A DNA stretch of 29,694 nucleotides from Nitrospirota bacterium (GTDB lineage: Bacteria > Nitrospirota > Thermodesulfovibrionia > Thermodesulfovibrionales > JdFR-88): the NCBI GenBank assembly GCA_021812785.1, contig JAKAMR010000022.1:1-29694 (forward strand). The letters run 5' to 3'. The notes under the pieces are model-generated. The model was not told where the DNA came from, did not search any database, and worked only from the letters and a program-made list of their open reading frames with translations. A program made the translations under genes and the position numbers. Positions 15,956 through 23,764 of the stretch are shown here, piece after piece. Within the stretch, counting starts at the first letter, position 1; every line of letters begins with the position of its first letter.

Positions 15956-18898
15956 TTATAGCCTCTCAATGCGCAGGGGAGTGCCATAGCTCTGTGTCGC
16001 GCCGCTCACAGGGTCGATCAACACTACGTTCTTCAGCACCGGGTCGGTCATGTAAAGCGCATTCAGGCTGAATCCGGCCCCTATCCTTTCGTCATGGGGC
16101 TGCTTCTCGCCATTGGCGTACCATTTCCCCGCCCCCGCGCCGAACCTGGCGTAAGAGTGGCACACGGAGAATACGCCCGGCCTGACGCGGCTGGTCACCC
16201 TCACCTGGAATTTGTACCAGCCTCCTCCTATGGAATTGGGCACAATGGGGTTATGCACGCTGCTCGGGCTCTTGACCTTTACCCAGCCTTCCGTCTCAAC
16301 GCCCAGCTCCCCGGCGTCTGCCGGGTTGATCTCGGCATAGTTTTGGGGCTTGATGGAAGCAAGCCACAGGTTGTTCATCGTCCTCGACTGCGTATGCCAC
16401 GCGTCTTTCCACGTGTTAAGCTGGAACGGATATTCCTTGTAGATTGCAGGGTCAAGAGGCTGCTCCCTGCAGTCCACTATGGTCCTGTACTGGGGCAGGC
16501 CGTCGAAGTATTTCCCGGTCATGCTGTTTTTGTTCACCGCTGAGCTCTGCTGGTAGACATAGAGAGAGCGTATCTGCTTGCCCCCTGGGAAGGCGGCATA
16601 CTCGCCCGTGGAATAGCCGCTTTCGTACTGATACTTCGGCGACGGGTTCTGGAATTTGCCGCCTATCTTCACGAAACTGCTCTCCGGATCCAACCCCTCT
16701 TTAAAATCGCCGTTTTTGAAGTACTCATTCCAGAAGTCCCAGGCGTTGTTAATATCGACCCCAGGGCCTCCGCCGTCCTTGCCGAAACCGGGAAGGCCGC
16801 ATTCTTTTGCTATTGCAATAAAGAGGTCGTCCGCCATCCTGGTGTCCGGCCGGATGGGCTTGTAGTTGTGAGTTTTGGGGTCAAAAGAGCCCACTACCGG
16901 CTGCCTCAGCGGCGTAACTCTCGTTTTCACCGGAGGGAAGGTGTGCCATGTGCCCAGGCGTTCGAGGTACTCCGTGTCCGGCAGGACATAATCGCACAGC
17001 GCGCTCGTCTCGCCCATATAGGCGTCTACGGAAAAGGTAAGCGGCATGGCCTTAAGATCCAGCAAGGCGTCAATGACCGTTACATTGAAAGGGGAGGTAT
17101 GCGCAGGATTGTTATAGTAATTAAGGTAGGCCTTGATCTTATATGGATACCCCATCTTGACGCTGGCGTAGAATTCTTCAGATACCGTCCTCCGCGCAAG
17201 GGGATACCACGGCCTTGTCGCGGTAGGCTTCTCCCCCTCGTACTTCGACTTGTGCCTGCACAAGGAAACGCCGGCCGGGGTGCGCAGCTTGCCTTTCACA
17301 TCCCCGTGGTACGGAGCGTTACCCGGATTGAACCCGCCCTTCCTATCCACGTTGTCGATCAGGATGTTGACGGTGGCCAGGGCCTGGCCATTCCAGTACC
17401 CGTTTGACTGCTGGACCGGGCCGCGGAACATCTCGATCACGGGGTGTTTGGCCGACACGAACTCCCTTGCGAGACGCGAAATCGTCCCGGGCGGAATATC
17501 GCAGACCGAATCGCTTTCCTCCAGGGTCTTTTCCTGCGCCCTCTCCCTCAGCATCCTGAAAACGGTTTTATACTCTACGCCCTTTATCGAGACACCGGCG
17601 TCCAGGTCGGCGGGGCCGCCAACATCCTGGAACATTTTCGGCTGGCCGTTTACGAGGACCACGAAATCGCTCTGGCCAAGGCCCGCATCCCTTCCGGACA
17701 GATAGGTCTTCGGCTCTTTAGTACTGACGAGATATGTCATATCCGTCCAGTTCCGGTAACCCATCTTCCGGGCCGCGCGTTCGTTGGGCAACGAGAGGTA
17801 TTCCTTCTTGTAGCCGTTGTTGTCGATTATCCAGCGTGTCATTCCGAGCAGGAAGTATGCGTCGGTCGCGGGTTTTATCGGGATCCATTCCCCCACCCCG
17901 TTGTGCGTGGCTTTTGCGGCCGCATTCGAAAAGCGCGGGTCGACGACGACGTGCCGGAACTTCTTTGCGTACGGGCCCACTCTCTTGGCCCATTTCTGGA
18001 GCTGGCGCGTTCTGGTCTGCATGGTATAATCGGCTTGCGTGATGCCTGATCCGATGCTGATCAGATAATCGCAGTACTCATAATCGGCGTACGCCCCCGC
18101 CTCGAGCGGGGGGAGGTTCAGAACGTCCTCAAGGACGTTATAAAAACACCCCGCGCAGCGGCTGCAGTGATTAAACATGTTAATCGAACCTATGGCCCCG
18201 TTGACAAACCTCGGCGTAATCGGGACCTGCTCGTTGCGGCCGTGCGCCCAGACAAACTGGTTCCTCTTGGGCCCATATCCTTCCATGGGGGCCTCGTCCA
18301 GATAATCGGACTCCTCCTTGCCTATCGGGTCGTTGTTGTTGACTATGGACTTGAGCCCCTCGACTTTGCGGTTCTCTTCGCCAGGAACATTCTTGAAGAG
18401 ATAGCCTCCATAACATATTTCCTTTATCGCCTGCTCCCAGGATATGGTCTTCCATTTCCCGGACCCCCTCGGCCCCACCCTTTTAACGGGATGCTGGAGC
18501 CTGAACGGACTGTAAAGCGCATAGACACCCGCCTGCCCCTTCGGGCACAGGGAAGACACGTCTTTTCCGGCCGCTCCCGCATCAAGGTCGGATTCTTCGA
18601 CCATGTCGCCCTTTGCGGTGTAATCATAGGTGTTCGGGTGGTAAGGGTTGCCGGTGAGCCTCACAAGCTCGCCTTTTACCACCTTGGCCTGGATTCCGCA
18701 TCCGCCGTGGCACATGAGACATGTGCTCCTTAGTATTTGTACATCCTGGCTCACAGGGTCCGGTTGTGTGCCGGACTTGCCGATCTGCTTTTGCCACTCC
18801 GCAGCCTCGGCCCGCTTGATATTCGGCGCGAAGGCCGCAATGGCAGCAGTGGCGGCGGAGATTTTCAAGAATGTCCGTCTTTTCATTTCTGAGCTCAC
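15956..18898 (-). CDS. TtrA-like Moco oxidoreductase catalytic subunit
   Basis: About 980 residues. Tat leader KRRTFLKIS is followed by an Ala-rich segment. The [4Fe-4S] ligands are C62, C65, C69 and C120, with an insert of about 50 residues before the last Cys, as in TtrA. Further TtrA-like features are CPKGQAGVYALYSPFRL, the KRVGPRGSGKWKTISWEQA block and a long insert after it. The Mo ligand is probably a Cys in NHCSRCAGC (C247, C250 or C253). Relatives reduce tetrathionate, selenate, arsenate or other sulfur compounds; the substrate here is open. The GTG start at 18898 has AGGAGG at the ideal eight-base spacing, whereas the ATG at 18904 is only two bases from it. A sigma-54 promoter lies upstream. 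Confidence 0.9.
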   Translation of the reverse strand: MSSEMKRRTFLKISAATAAIAAFAPNIKRAEAAEWQKQIGKSGTQPDPVSQDVQILRSTCLMCHGGCGIQAKVVKGELVRLTGNPYHPNTYDYTAKGDMVEESDLDAGAAGKDVSSLCPKGQAGVYALYSPFRLQHPVKRVGPRGSGKWKTISWEQAIKEICYGGYLFKNVPGEENRKVEGLKSIVNNNDPIGKEESDYLDEAPMEGYGPKRNQFVWAHGRNEQVPITPRFVNGAIGSINMFNHCSRCAGCFYNVLEDVLNLPPLEAGAYADYEYCDYLISIGSGITQADYTMQTRTRQLQKWAKRVGPYAKKFRHVVVDPRFSNAAAKATHNGVGEWIPIKPATDAYFLLGMTRWIIDNNGYKKEYLSLPNERAARKMGYRNWTDMTYLVSTKEPKTYLSGRDAGLGQSDFVVLVNGQPKMFQDVGGPADLDAGVSIKGVEYKTVFRMLRERAQEKTLEESDSVCDIPPGTISRLAREFVSAKHPVIEMFRGPVQQSNGYWNGQALATVNILIDNVDRKGGFNPGNAPYHGDVKGKLRTPAGVSLCRHKSKYEGEKPTATRPWYPLARRTVSEEFYASVKMGYPYKIKAYLNYYNNPAHTSPFNVTVIDALLDLKAMPLTFSVDAYMGETSALCDYVLPDTEYLERLGTWHTFPPVKTRVTPLRQPVVGSFDPKTHNYKPIRPDTRMADDLFIAIAKECGLPGFGKDGGGPGVDINNAWDFWNEYFKNGDFKEGLDPESSFVKIGGKFQNPSPKYQYESGYSTGEYAAFPGGKQIRSLYVYQQSSAVNKNSMTGKYFDGLPQYRTIVDCREQPLDPAIYKEYPFQLNTWKDAWHTQSRTMNNLWLASIKPQNYAEINPADAGELGVETEGWVKVKSPSSVHNPIVPNSIGGGWYKFQVRVTSRVRPGVFSVCHSYARFGAGAGKWYANGEKQPHDERIGAGFSLNALYMTDPVLKNVVLIDPVSGATQSYGTPLRIERL

Positions 18899-18968
18899 CG
18901 TCATTCCCTCCTTTATGGGGTGTTATTAATTCGAGCCAAAGTGATCTTTCTTGATCCATGGTGCAACA

Positions 18969-18984
18969 TGCAATACAAATGCCA
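18969..18984 (-). promoter_or_regulatory. Sigma-54 promoter of the TtrA-like operon
   Basis: Read on the - strand the site is TGGCATTTGTATTGCA. It has the GG (-24) and GC (-12) pairs with exactly ten bases between them, and matches the consensus TGGCAY-N5-TTGCA at every key position. Transcription would start near 18958, giving a leader of about 60 bases before the GTG at 18898. A sigma-54-dependent response regulator is encoded at 24020-25405. Confidence 0.8.
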
Positions 18985-19103
18985 TGACATAATATCTTTC
19001 CAAATCAAGCAGTATTGAAGTTTAATGCCTATCCGGACCAGCTTTAAGTTCAACAAATGAAACATAGCCAGTGGTAATGTCCAATAAATTGAACTGAAAA
19101 TTA

Positions 19104-19121
19104 TTACATACATATATGTAA
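19104..19121. promoter_or_regulatory. Palindrome between two sigma-54 promoters; candidate enhancer
   Basis: TTACATACATATATGTAA: seven-base arms TTACATA and TATGTAA match perfectly around a four-base centre. It lies about 120 bases upstream of the leftward sigma-54 promoter and 96 bases upstream of the rightward one, the usual distance for binding an NtrC-type activator. A near match to the IHF site (AATCAAGCAGTAT, 19003-19015) lies between it and the leftward promoter. Binding by the regulator at 24020 is inferred. Confidence 0.5.
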
Positions 19122-19216
19122 ATTCCGGCGAAAATAGGTCTCAAAAGGGACTCAATATAAATATCCGCGTGGGTTCCATAAATAATACGAGAGAGTTTTT
19201 TTCGCTCTGGAAGCCT

Positions 19217-19232
19217 TGGCATTAGATTTGCG
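19217..19232 (+). promoter_or_regulatory. Sigma-54 promoter of the MOSC-mobBA operon
   Basis: TGGCATTAGATTTGCG has GG and GC with ten bases between, matching the -24/-12 consensus except the last base. Transcription would begin near 19243, about 74 bases before the MOSC ATG. The first seven bases (TGGCATT) are shared with the divergent promoter at 18969-18984, which supports joint control. Confidence 0.75.
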
Positions 19233-19316
19233 ATTAATATTTTGAAGTCTCCCCGAGGCACGGCGCCGGGGGATACACACCCGTTATCCATTTAAGGGCA
19301 CCGGAGGTATGGAACC

Positions 19317-19763
19317 ATGGTTGGAAGGATACTTTCAGTAAATGTAAGCGAAAAGAAAGGCGTCAGAAAAAGGCCGGTAAAGGAGGTCTTTCTGAAGGCC
19401 GGTTACGGGATCGAGGGAGACGCTCATGCCTCCTCCGCCTGGCACAGGCAGGTGAGTCTGCTTGCCATTGAAAGCATAAAAAAGATGCGGGACAAAGGGC
19501 TTGATGTGAAGCCAGGAGATTTTGCCGAAAATATTACAACTGAGGGGGTCGATCTCCCTGGTCTCCCTGTCGGGGCGCTGCTGACGATAGGAGAAAATAT
19601 CAAAGTAGAGGTGAGCCAGATTGGAAAAGAGTGTCATACCCGGTGCGCTATTTATCACCAGGCTGGCGACTGTGTGATGCCTAAGGAAGGGATTTTCGTC
19701 AAGGTGCTGAGAGGCGGAATCGTCAGGGAAGGAGATCAGATAGTCTTTACCCAGGATACTTAA
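19317..19763 (+). CDS. MOSC-domain protein (molybdenum cofactor sulfurase C-terminal type)
   Basis: A 148-residue stand-alone MOSC protein. The typical GIEGDAHA turn (about 31-38), the RQVSLLAIESI strand and the conserved GKECHTRCAIY motif (about 103-113, with the functional Cys) are all present. MOSC domains handle sulfur or the Moco molecule itself; small single-domain forms are thought to carry or modify Moco for dedicated enzymes. The gene has a strong GGAGG site (19303-19307) and is followed three bases later by mobBA. Placement divergent from the TtrA-like enzyme, with a matching sigma-54 promoter, indicates that cofactor supply is induced with the enzyme. Confidence 0.92.
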   Translation: MVGRILSVNVSEKKGVRKRPVKEVFLKAGYGIEGDAHASSAWHRQVSLLAIESIKKMRDKGLDVKPGDFAENITTEGVDLPGLPVGALLTIGENIKVEVSQIGKECHTRCAIYHQAGDCVMPKEGIFVKVLRGGIVREGDQIVFTQDT

Positions 19764-19766
19764 AGA

Positions 19767-20831
19767 ATGAACTCTGCATGTATCGTAGTCATTGCCGGTT
19801 ATTCGGGAGCCGGTAAGACGACCCTGATCGAAAGGATACTCCCGGAGTTGAAGAAGGAGGGCCTTTCCGTCGGGGTCCTTAAGCATACCCACCATAAGCT
19901 GAACCCTGATGTAAAAGGAAAAGACTCAGACCGGTTTTTCCGCGCAGGCGCCGATTTTGTTTTTGCCCATGATGCGCGGCAGGTCCTTGCGAGACACCGG
20001 AACAATAATGAAAACTTTTCCGATCTTGTCAGAAAGTTTCCCGCCGTATTGGATCTCATTATTGTTGAAGGGCACAAAGATATTGATGACATCCCCGGCA
20101 TTTGGCTGGAGGCGGGCCCCGCCGGGAAAAGGAATGATAAAACCGCCTGCAGGAACAGAAAAGCGGGATCCAGAGGTGATCCGCGCTGTCACAGGAAGGC
20201 TCTCGCCTGTATCCGGGAGGAAATGGAGAGTTTTCATTCGAAGAGACCTCTTATGGCCGGTTTGCTGATCGGGGGGAAAAGCACGAGGATGGGTACACCC
20301 AAGGCGCTCTTAAAGATGAAAGGAAAGACGCTGGCCGAAGGGTCTTTCAGCGTCCTATCCGCAGTTTCAGGGAAGACCGTGCTGCTTGGTTCAGGACAGT
20401 TGCCGGAAAGTCTTAAAACCGCTGACCGCCTTCCCGATGTCCGCGGGGTGGAGGGGCCACTTTCCGGCATTCTCAGCGCCTTCAGGTGGGCGCCCGAAAG
20501 CGCATGGATCATATCGTCTGTCGACATGCCTTGTATGCACAAAAGAGCATGGGAATGGCTTTTGAGTCAACGGAAGCCCGGCGTGTGGGCCGTGTTGCCG
20601 AAAATAAAGGGAAGTAAAGGGGTGGAGACCACCGGCGCGGTTTATGAGCCGATGATTTTTGAGCATGTAGAGTCTCTGGCAAGGGAGGGAATTACAACGC
20701 TGCAGGAGATAGCACGGCATCCGAAAGTGATGACGCCAGTGATTCCCGAATCTTTCTCTGCCGCCTGGAGCAATGTGAATACCCTTGCGGAATGGAAGAA
20801 AACACTTCTACTGCATCTGGAGAAGGGGTGA
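19767..20831 (+). CDS. mobBA: MobB-MobA fusion (molybdopterin guanine dinucleotide synthesis), linker probably frameshifted
   Basis: A 354-residue frame. Residues 1 to about 120 are MobB-like, with the P-loop GYSGAGKTT at 11-19 and IIVEGHKD near 92-99. Residues from 163 onward are MobA-like, with the GTP/Mg motif LIGGKSTRMGTPKALL. MobA adds GMP to molybdopterin to form MGD for both DMSO-reductase-family enzymes here; MobB assists. Between them, residues 121 to about 155 are Cys/Arg-rich and unlike either family. In the next frame (from the A-run at 20127-20130 to the stop at 20266-20268) the text reads DPEVIRAVTG, which resembles a MobB C-terminus. Removing one A would give two overlapping genes, mobB and mobA (start 20223 or 20253). 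Confidence 0.88.
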   Translation: MNSACIVVIAGYSGAGKTTLIERILPELKKEGLSVGVLKHTHHKLNPDVKGKDSDRFFRAGADFVFAHDARQVLARHRNNNENFSDLVRKFPAVLDLIIVEGHKDIDDIPGIWLEAGPAGKRNDKTACRNRKAGSRGDPRCHRKALACIREEMESFHSKRPLMAGLLIGGKSTRMGTPKALLKMKGKTLAEGSFSVLSAVSGKTVLLGSGQLPESLKTADRLPDVRGVEGPLSGILSAFRWAPESAWIISSVDMPCMHKRAWEWLLSQRKPGVWAVLPKIKGSKGVETTGAVYEPMIFEHVESLAREGITTLQEIARHPKVMTPVIPESFSAAWSNVNTLAEWKKTLLLHLEKG

Positions 20832-20836
20832 TCGCG

Positions 20837-20923
20837 TTATGTTATGGACTCACCAAGGCCCTTGACGAGTGACGCTAATTTGCCGGGGCCGAAGGACACA
20901 ATTGCGATTGCCGTCACAATCAT
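20837..20923 (-). pseudogene. TatA remnant downstream of moaA
   Basis: A 28-codon frame starts at an ATG and reads MIVTAIAIVSFGPGKLASLV then KGLGESIT and stop. This is the TatA hinge and start of the amphipathic helix (FGPGKL...GLGESI), with a shortened membrane helix and no tail. Upstream in the same frame, inside the last codons of moaA, EEAAEI continues the resemblance to a TatA N-terminus. It is best read as a decayed tatA overlapped by moaA's end. A tiny functional membrane peptide is possible but less likely. An intact tatA lies at 8746. Confidence 0.6.
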
Positions 20924-20939
20924 AATTTCCGCAGCTTCC

Positions 20940-21923
20940 TCACCCCCCGATACTAGAAATGTTTCTAAGAGAAGACAGGTCATTGCGCTGACCGATTTTG
21001 TGGCCCTCAGGCTTGACCTCGATGGCAAGCCTGAGGAGCCGATCGATCTCCGCATCCGAGTGCCGTTTCCTTAGCGCCGACTTCAAATCTATCTCCGTAT
21101 CCGAAAAAAGGCAGGGTCTCAGCATCCCGTTCGACGTGAGACGGAGGCGGTTGCAGTCTCCGCAAAAATGATGGGTCAGCGCGCTGATAAACCCTACCAC
21201 TCCGGGGGCTCCATCGAACTTGAAATACCGTGCCGGGCCCGTCTTCCTGAGTCTCACGGCGACAAGCAGCCCTATTTTTTCGGCGGCCTTCTTGATCTCA
21301 TCCGTTGAGATATATCTCCCGGCGCTCCACAGGTCCTTCGCTCCTATGGGCATGAACTCGATGAACCTGACGTGCCGGGAGGAAACAAGGGTCATATGCG
21401 CGAAATCGACTATTTCATCGTCATTGAGATGCCTGATCGGCACCATGTTGATCTTTACCGGCAGCAACCCCGCTTGTTCTGCAGCATCGATGCCCTTCAG
21501 TACGGGGCTGATGTCTCCGCCACGGGTAATTTCTCTATACCTATCCGGCCTGAGCGTATCGAGGCTGATATTGACCCTGTTGAGGCCAGAATCCGCGAGT
21601 TCTCTTGCGTATTTCTCCAGGAGGACGCCATTAGTCGTCAGACTGATATCCTCTATTCCACTGATAGCCTTTAATGAAGCGATAAGAAAGGAGACATTTT
21701 TTCGTGTTAGGGGCTCTCCGCCAGTGATGCGTATCTTCCTTACGCCGAGGGATGCGGCAATGCCGGCGACCCGTATGATCTCTTCATAGGTTAGTATCTC
21801 CTTGCGCTCGAACAGCTTTACCCCGCTTTCCGGCATGCAGTAGACGCACCTGAGATTACACCTGTCGGTGATCGAGATGCGCAGATAATCAATGACCCGC
21901 TCGAATTTATCCCTGAGTATCAT
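20940..21923 (-). CDS. moaA: GTP 3',8-cyclase (radical SAM, Moco step 1)
   Basis: A 327-residue MoaA. The N-terminal radical-SAM cluster motif CNLRCVYC (about residues 22-29), the TGGEPL segment, the C-terminal cluster CGDCNRLRLTSNGMLRPCLF and the final Gly-Gly (needed for activity in the family) are all present. The enzyme converts GTP to 3',8-cyclo-GTP, the first step of molybdopterin synthesis. It is third in a - strand set with FmdE-like and MoeA-like genes, starting 18 bases after the latter. No moaC or moaB is in the window, so the rest of the pathway must lie elsewhere. Confidence 0.96.
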   Translation of the reverse strand: MILRDKFERVIDYLRISITDRCNLRCVYCMPESGVKLFERKEILTYEEIIRVAGIAASLGVRKIRITGGEPLTRKNVSFLIASLKAISGIEDISLTTNGVLLEKYARELADSGLNRVNISLDTLRPDRYREITRGGDISPVLKGIDAAEQAGLLPVKINMVPIRHLNDDEIVDFAHMTLVSSRHVRFIEFMPIGAKDLWSAGRYISTDEIKKAAEKIGLLVAVRLRKTGPARYFKFDGAPGVVGFISALTHHFCGDCNRLRLTSNGMLRPCLFSDTEIDLKSALRKRHSDAEIDRLLRLAIEVKPEGHKIGQRNDLSSLRNISSIGG

Positions 21924-21941
21924 TCATGTCACTCAGTCTAT

Positions 21942-23021
21942 TCATTTTCCGAACGGGCAGACCGGATACCTGCATTCCGGACAGTTCATGCACAGGCCCC
22001 CGTGGCCGAGCTCGGCGAGATCTCTTCTGCCGATCATCTCTCCCGCAAGTATGCGCGGCAAAATCAGATCGAATACCGTGGTCTTGTGATACATTCCGCA
22101 TGCCGGGATCCCGACGACTGGAATCAGTGGCTTGTTATTGCCTTCAATGTATGCCACCAGAACCATCGATCCTGGCAGGACCGCAGCGCCGTACGTAATG
22201 TCCGCAGTCCCCAGATTCCGTATCGCAAACCTCGTCACGTCATCAGGATCAACCGACATCCCCCCGGTTGTGATCAGCAGGTCCGCGCCGTTTTCTATCA
22301 GCTGCCTCAAGCGGGTCTCGATAAATTTCACATCGTCAGGAGCGTAATATACCCCTGTGATTTCTCCACCAAACTCCTGTATTTTTTTTGTGATTATCGG
22401 GGCAAAACTATCCTTTATCCTCCCGTGATAGACCTCATTTCCCGTAATGACAATACCGGCCTTCGGCTTCCTAAGCTCTTTCACTTCAATCACCCTGCCC
22501 GCAGATTCTGCGGCTGCCACTGCTTCTTCAATTACATTCTTTTTCACCACCAGCGGTACGGCCCTTGTCCCTGCTACGACTTGACTTGTCTTTACCACCG
22601 TATTGGTATGGAGAGTCGCGCACATCACCTCGCCGAGCATGTTGAACTGTTTCAAGACGTCCTCTCTGATTTTTAAAAGTCCGTTCCTTTCGGCGATTAT
22701 GTTTATCTTGCCCTCCCTCGGCTCCCCTCCCATTTTCACGCCCTCACCCGTGAGAGCGCGGGCCAAAACGCAAGCCGCGTCATCCTCGTGCATTTCATCC
22801 TCACCGATATTCAGGACGAACAGGCGTTCCTTCCCAAGCCGTTGCAGGTGGCAAACATCTTCCTCCCTGATAATGTGCCCTTTTTTAAATGCCCTGCCCT
22901 TGAACTCATTTTCTTTTATCTCCGTTACGTCATGGGCAAGCACCATTCCGACAGACTCGCTTACAGAAATAGTCTTGCCATTCATCACGTCTCTCCCGCC
23001 ATTACCCTGAATATCGCACAC
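21942..23021 (-). CDS. Molybdopterin-binding protein, MoeA/MogA-like, with Cys-rich tail
   Basis: About 359 residues. An N-terminal segment (VGMVLAHDVTEI, KGHIIREEDV) resembles MoeA domain starts. The central and C-terminal part is the MoCF/MogA fold with GIVITGNEVYHGRIKDSF and LLITTGGMSVDPDDVT. This family probably inserts Mo or binds Moco. The C-terminal tail GGLCMNCPECRYPVCPFGK has four Cys and may bind a metal or Fe-S centre. The GTG at 23021 has a perfect AGGAGG five bases before it. An ATG at 22985 with GGGAG upstream fits the family N-terminus and is the alternative. It lies 30 bases after the fmdE-like gene. Confidence 0.87.
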   Translation of the reverse strand: MCDIQGNGGRDVMNGKTISVSESVGMVLAHDVTEIKENEFKGRAFKKGHIIREEDVCHLQRLGKERLFVLNIGEDEMHEDDAACVLARALTGEGVKMGGEPREGKINIIAERNGLLKIREDVLKQFNMLGEVMCATLHTNTVVKTSQVVAGTRAVPLVVKKNVIEEAVAAAESAGRVIEVKELRKPKAGIVITGNEVYHGRIKDSFAPIITKKIQEFGGEITGVYYAPDDVKFIETRLRQLIENGADLLITTGGMSVDPDDVTRFAIRNLGTADITYGAAVLPGSMVLVAYIEGNNKPLIPVVGIPACGMYHKTTVFDLILPRILAGEMIGRRDLAELGHGGLCMNCPECRYPVCPFGK

Positions 23022-23051
23022 AGTATCCTCCTACGCTTTTAAAGTCTTTTC

Positions 23052-23642
23052 CTACCGGGGCGTTTCATAATATCCTGAAACCGCGCAGGGCTTGCACAAG
23101 ATCTTCCCGTCCCTGCAGACCTCCCTCATATCCTGGACATGTTCGCCGCATCTAAAGCATTTAACCCTTCTTAAAGGCCTCCCGGGCATGTCTTCAGGGT
23201 TTAGCCTGACGTTCACTTCAATTGCATCAAAGAGATCCTCATCCGGCATTGCCTTGTATGCCTCAAGCTGTGCCGCATACTTATTCCTGATATCCGGGAA
23301 ATAGCCCTTTGCTCTTTCCCTTGAGTCTTCCCGCGCGATGATCCTCATCGCCTTGCCCGTTTTCAGATTTACAAAAGTAGCGGCCATTTTCCCGTAATCC
23401 ATAAACTTCATTGTCCTGTGTCCCAGGCTGCATCCCGTAACCGACTGAATGGCATCTGTTGCGCACCTGTCCATCTCTACGAAGACGATGATGTTTTTCC
23501 TGTCCTTGCCCTTGGGGTCCTCAATTCCTATGCTCCCGAGTCCGAGCATGGACATCCTCACACCGAGGACCTGTCCGGGGCAAAGATGCCCGTGTATCCT
23601 CGCCGATTCAGAGAGCAGATCTTCAAAAAGAAAGGAAGGCAT
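23052..23642 (-). CDS. FmdE-like protein with C-terminal zinc ribbon
   Basis: A 196-residue protein of the FmdE family (formylmethanofuran dehydrogenase subunit E-like). The N-terminal HGHLCPGQVLGVRM motif (residues 17-30) and DRCATDAIQSVTGCSLG segment are diagnostic. The C-terminal zinc ribbon has CFRCGEH and CKPC pairs. Outside methanogens these proteins sit with Moco or tungsten cofactor genes and are proposed to bind metal or pterin; their reaction is not established. Here it leads the moeA-like and moaA genes. There is no ribosome binding site before the ATG; a possible sigma-54 promoter ends almost at it, which would make the message leaderless. Confidence 0.9.
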   Translation of the reverse strand: MPSFLFEDLLSESARIHGHLCPGQVLGVRMSMLGLGSIGIEDPKGKDRKNIIVFVEMDRCATDAIQSVTGCSLGHRTMKFMDYGKMAATFVNLKTGKAMRIIAREDSRERAKGYFPDIRNKYAAQLEAYKAMPDEDLFDAIEVNVRLNPEDMPGRPLRRVKCFRCGEHVQDMREVCRDGKILCKPCAVSGYYETPR

Positions 23643-23654
23643 ATGCGCTTATGT

Positions 23655-23670
23655 AGCAATATTAGCGCCA
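23655..23670 (-). promoter_or_regulatory. Possible sigma-54 promoter before the fmdE-like gene
   Basis: On the - strand: TGGCGCTAATATTGCT, with GG and GC ten bases apart and one mismatch to the consensus (G for A at the fifth position). The predicted start of transcription, near 23644, is only two bases before the ATG, so translation would be leaderless. No upstream palindrome like that at 19104 was found. Moderate to low certainty. Confidence 0.35.
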
Positions 23671-23764
23671 GCAGCAAAAATATTCAGAATCAATTGGACC
23701 CCTTTGAGCAGAGGGCGCTGCTGGGCTCTATTTACTAAGACGGTCACAAGTAATGCCTCACGGA

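Noticed and set aside
19022..19291. 89-codon - strand frame upstream of the TtrA-like gene
   Set aside because: It overlaps both sigma-54 promoters and the palindrome, lacks a ribosome site and shows no domain.
19243..19316. Moco riboswitch call for the MOSC leader
   Set aside because: Hairpins are present but the conserved Moco-motif blocks could not be matched, so it is kept only as a low-score finding.
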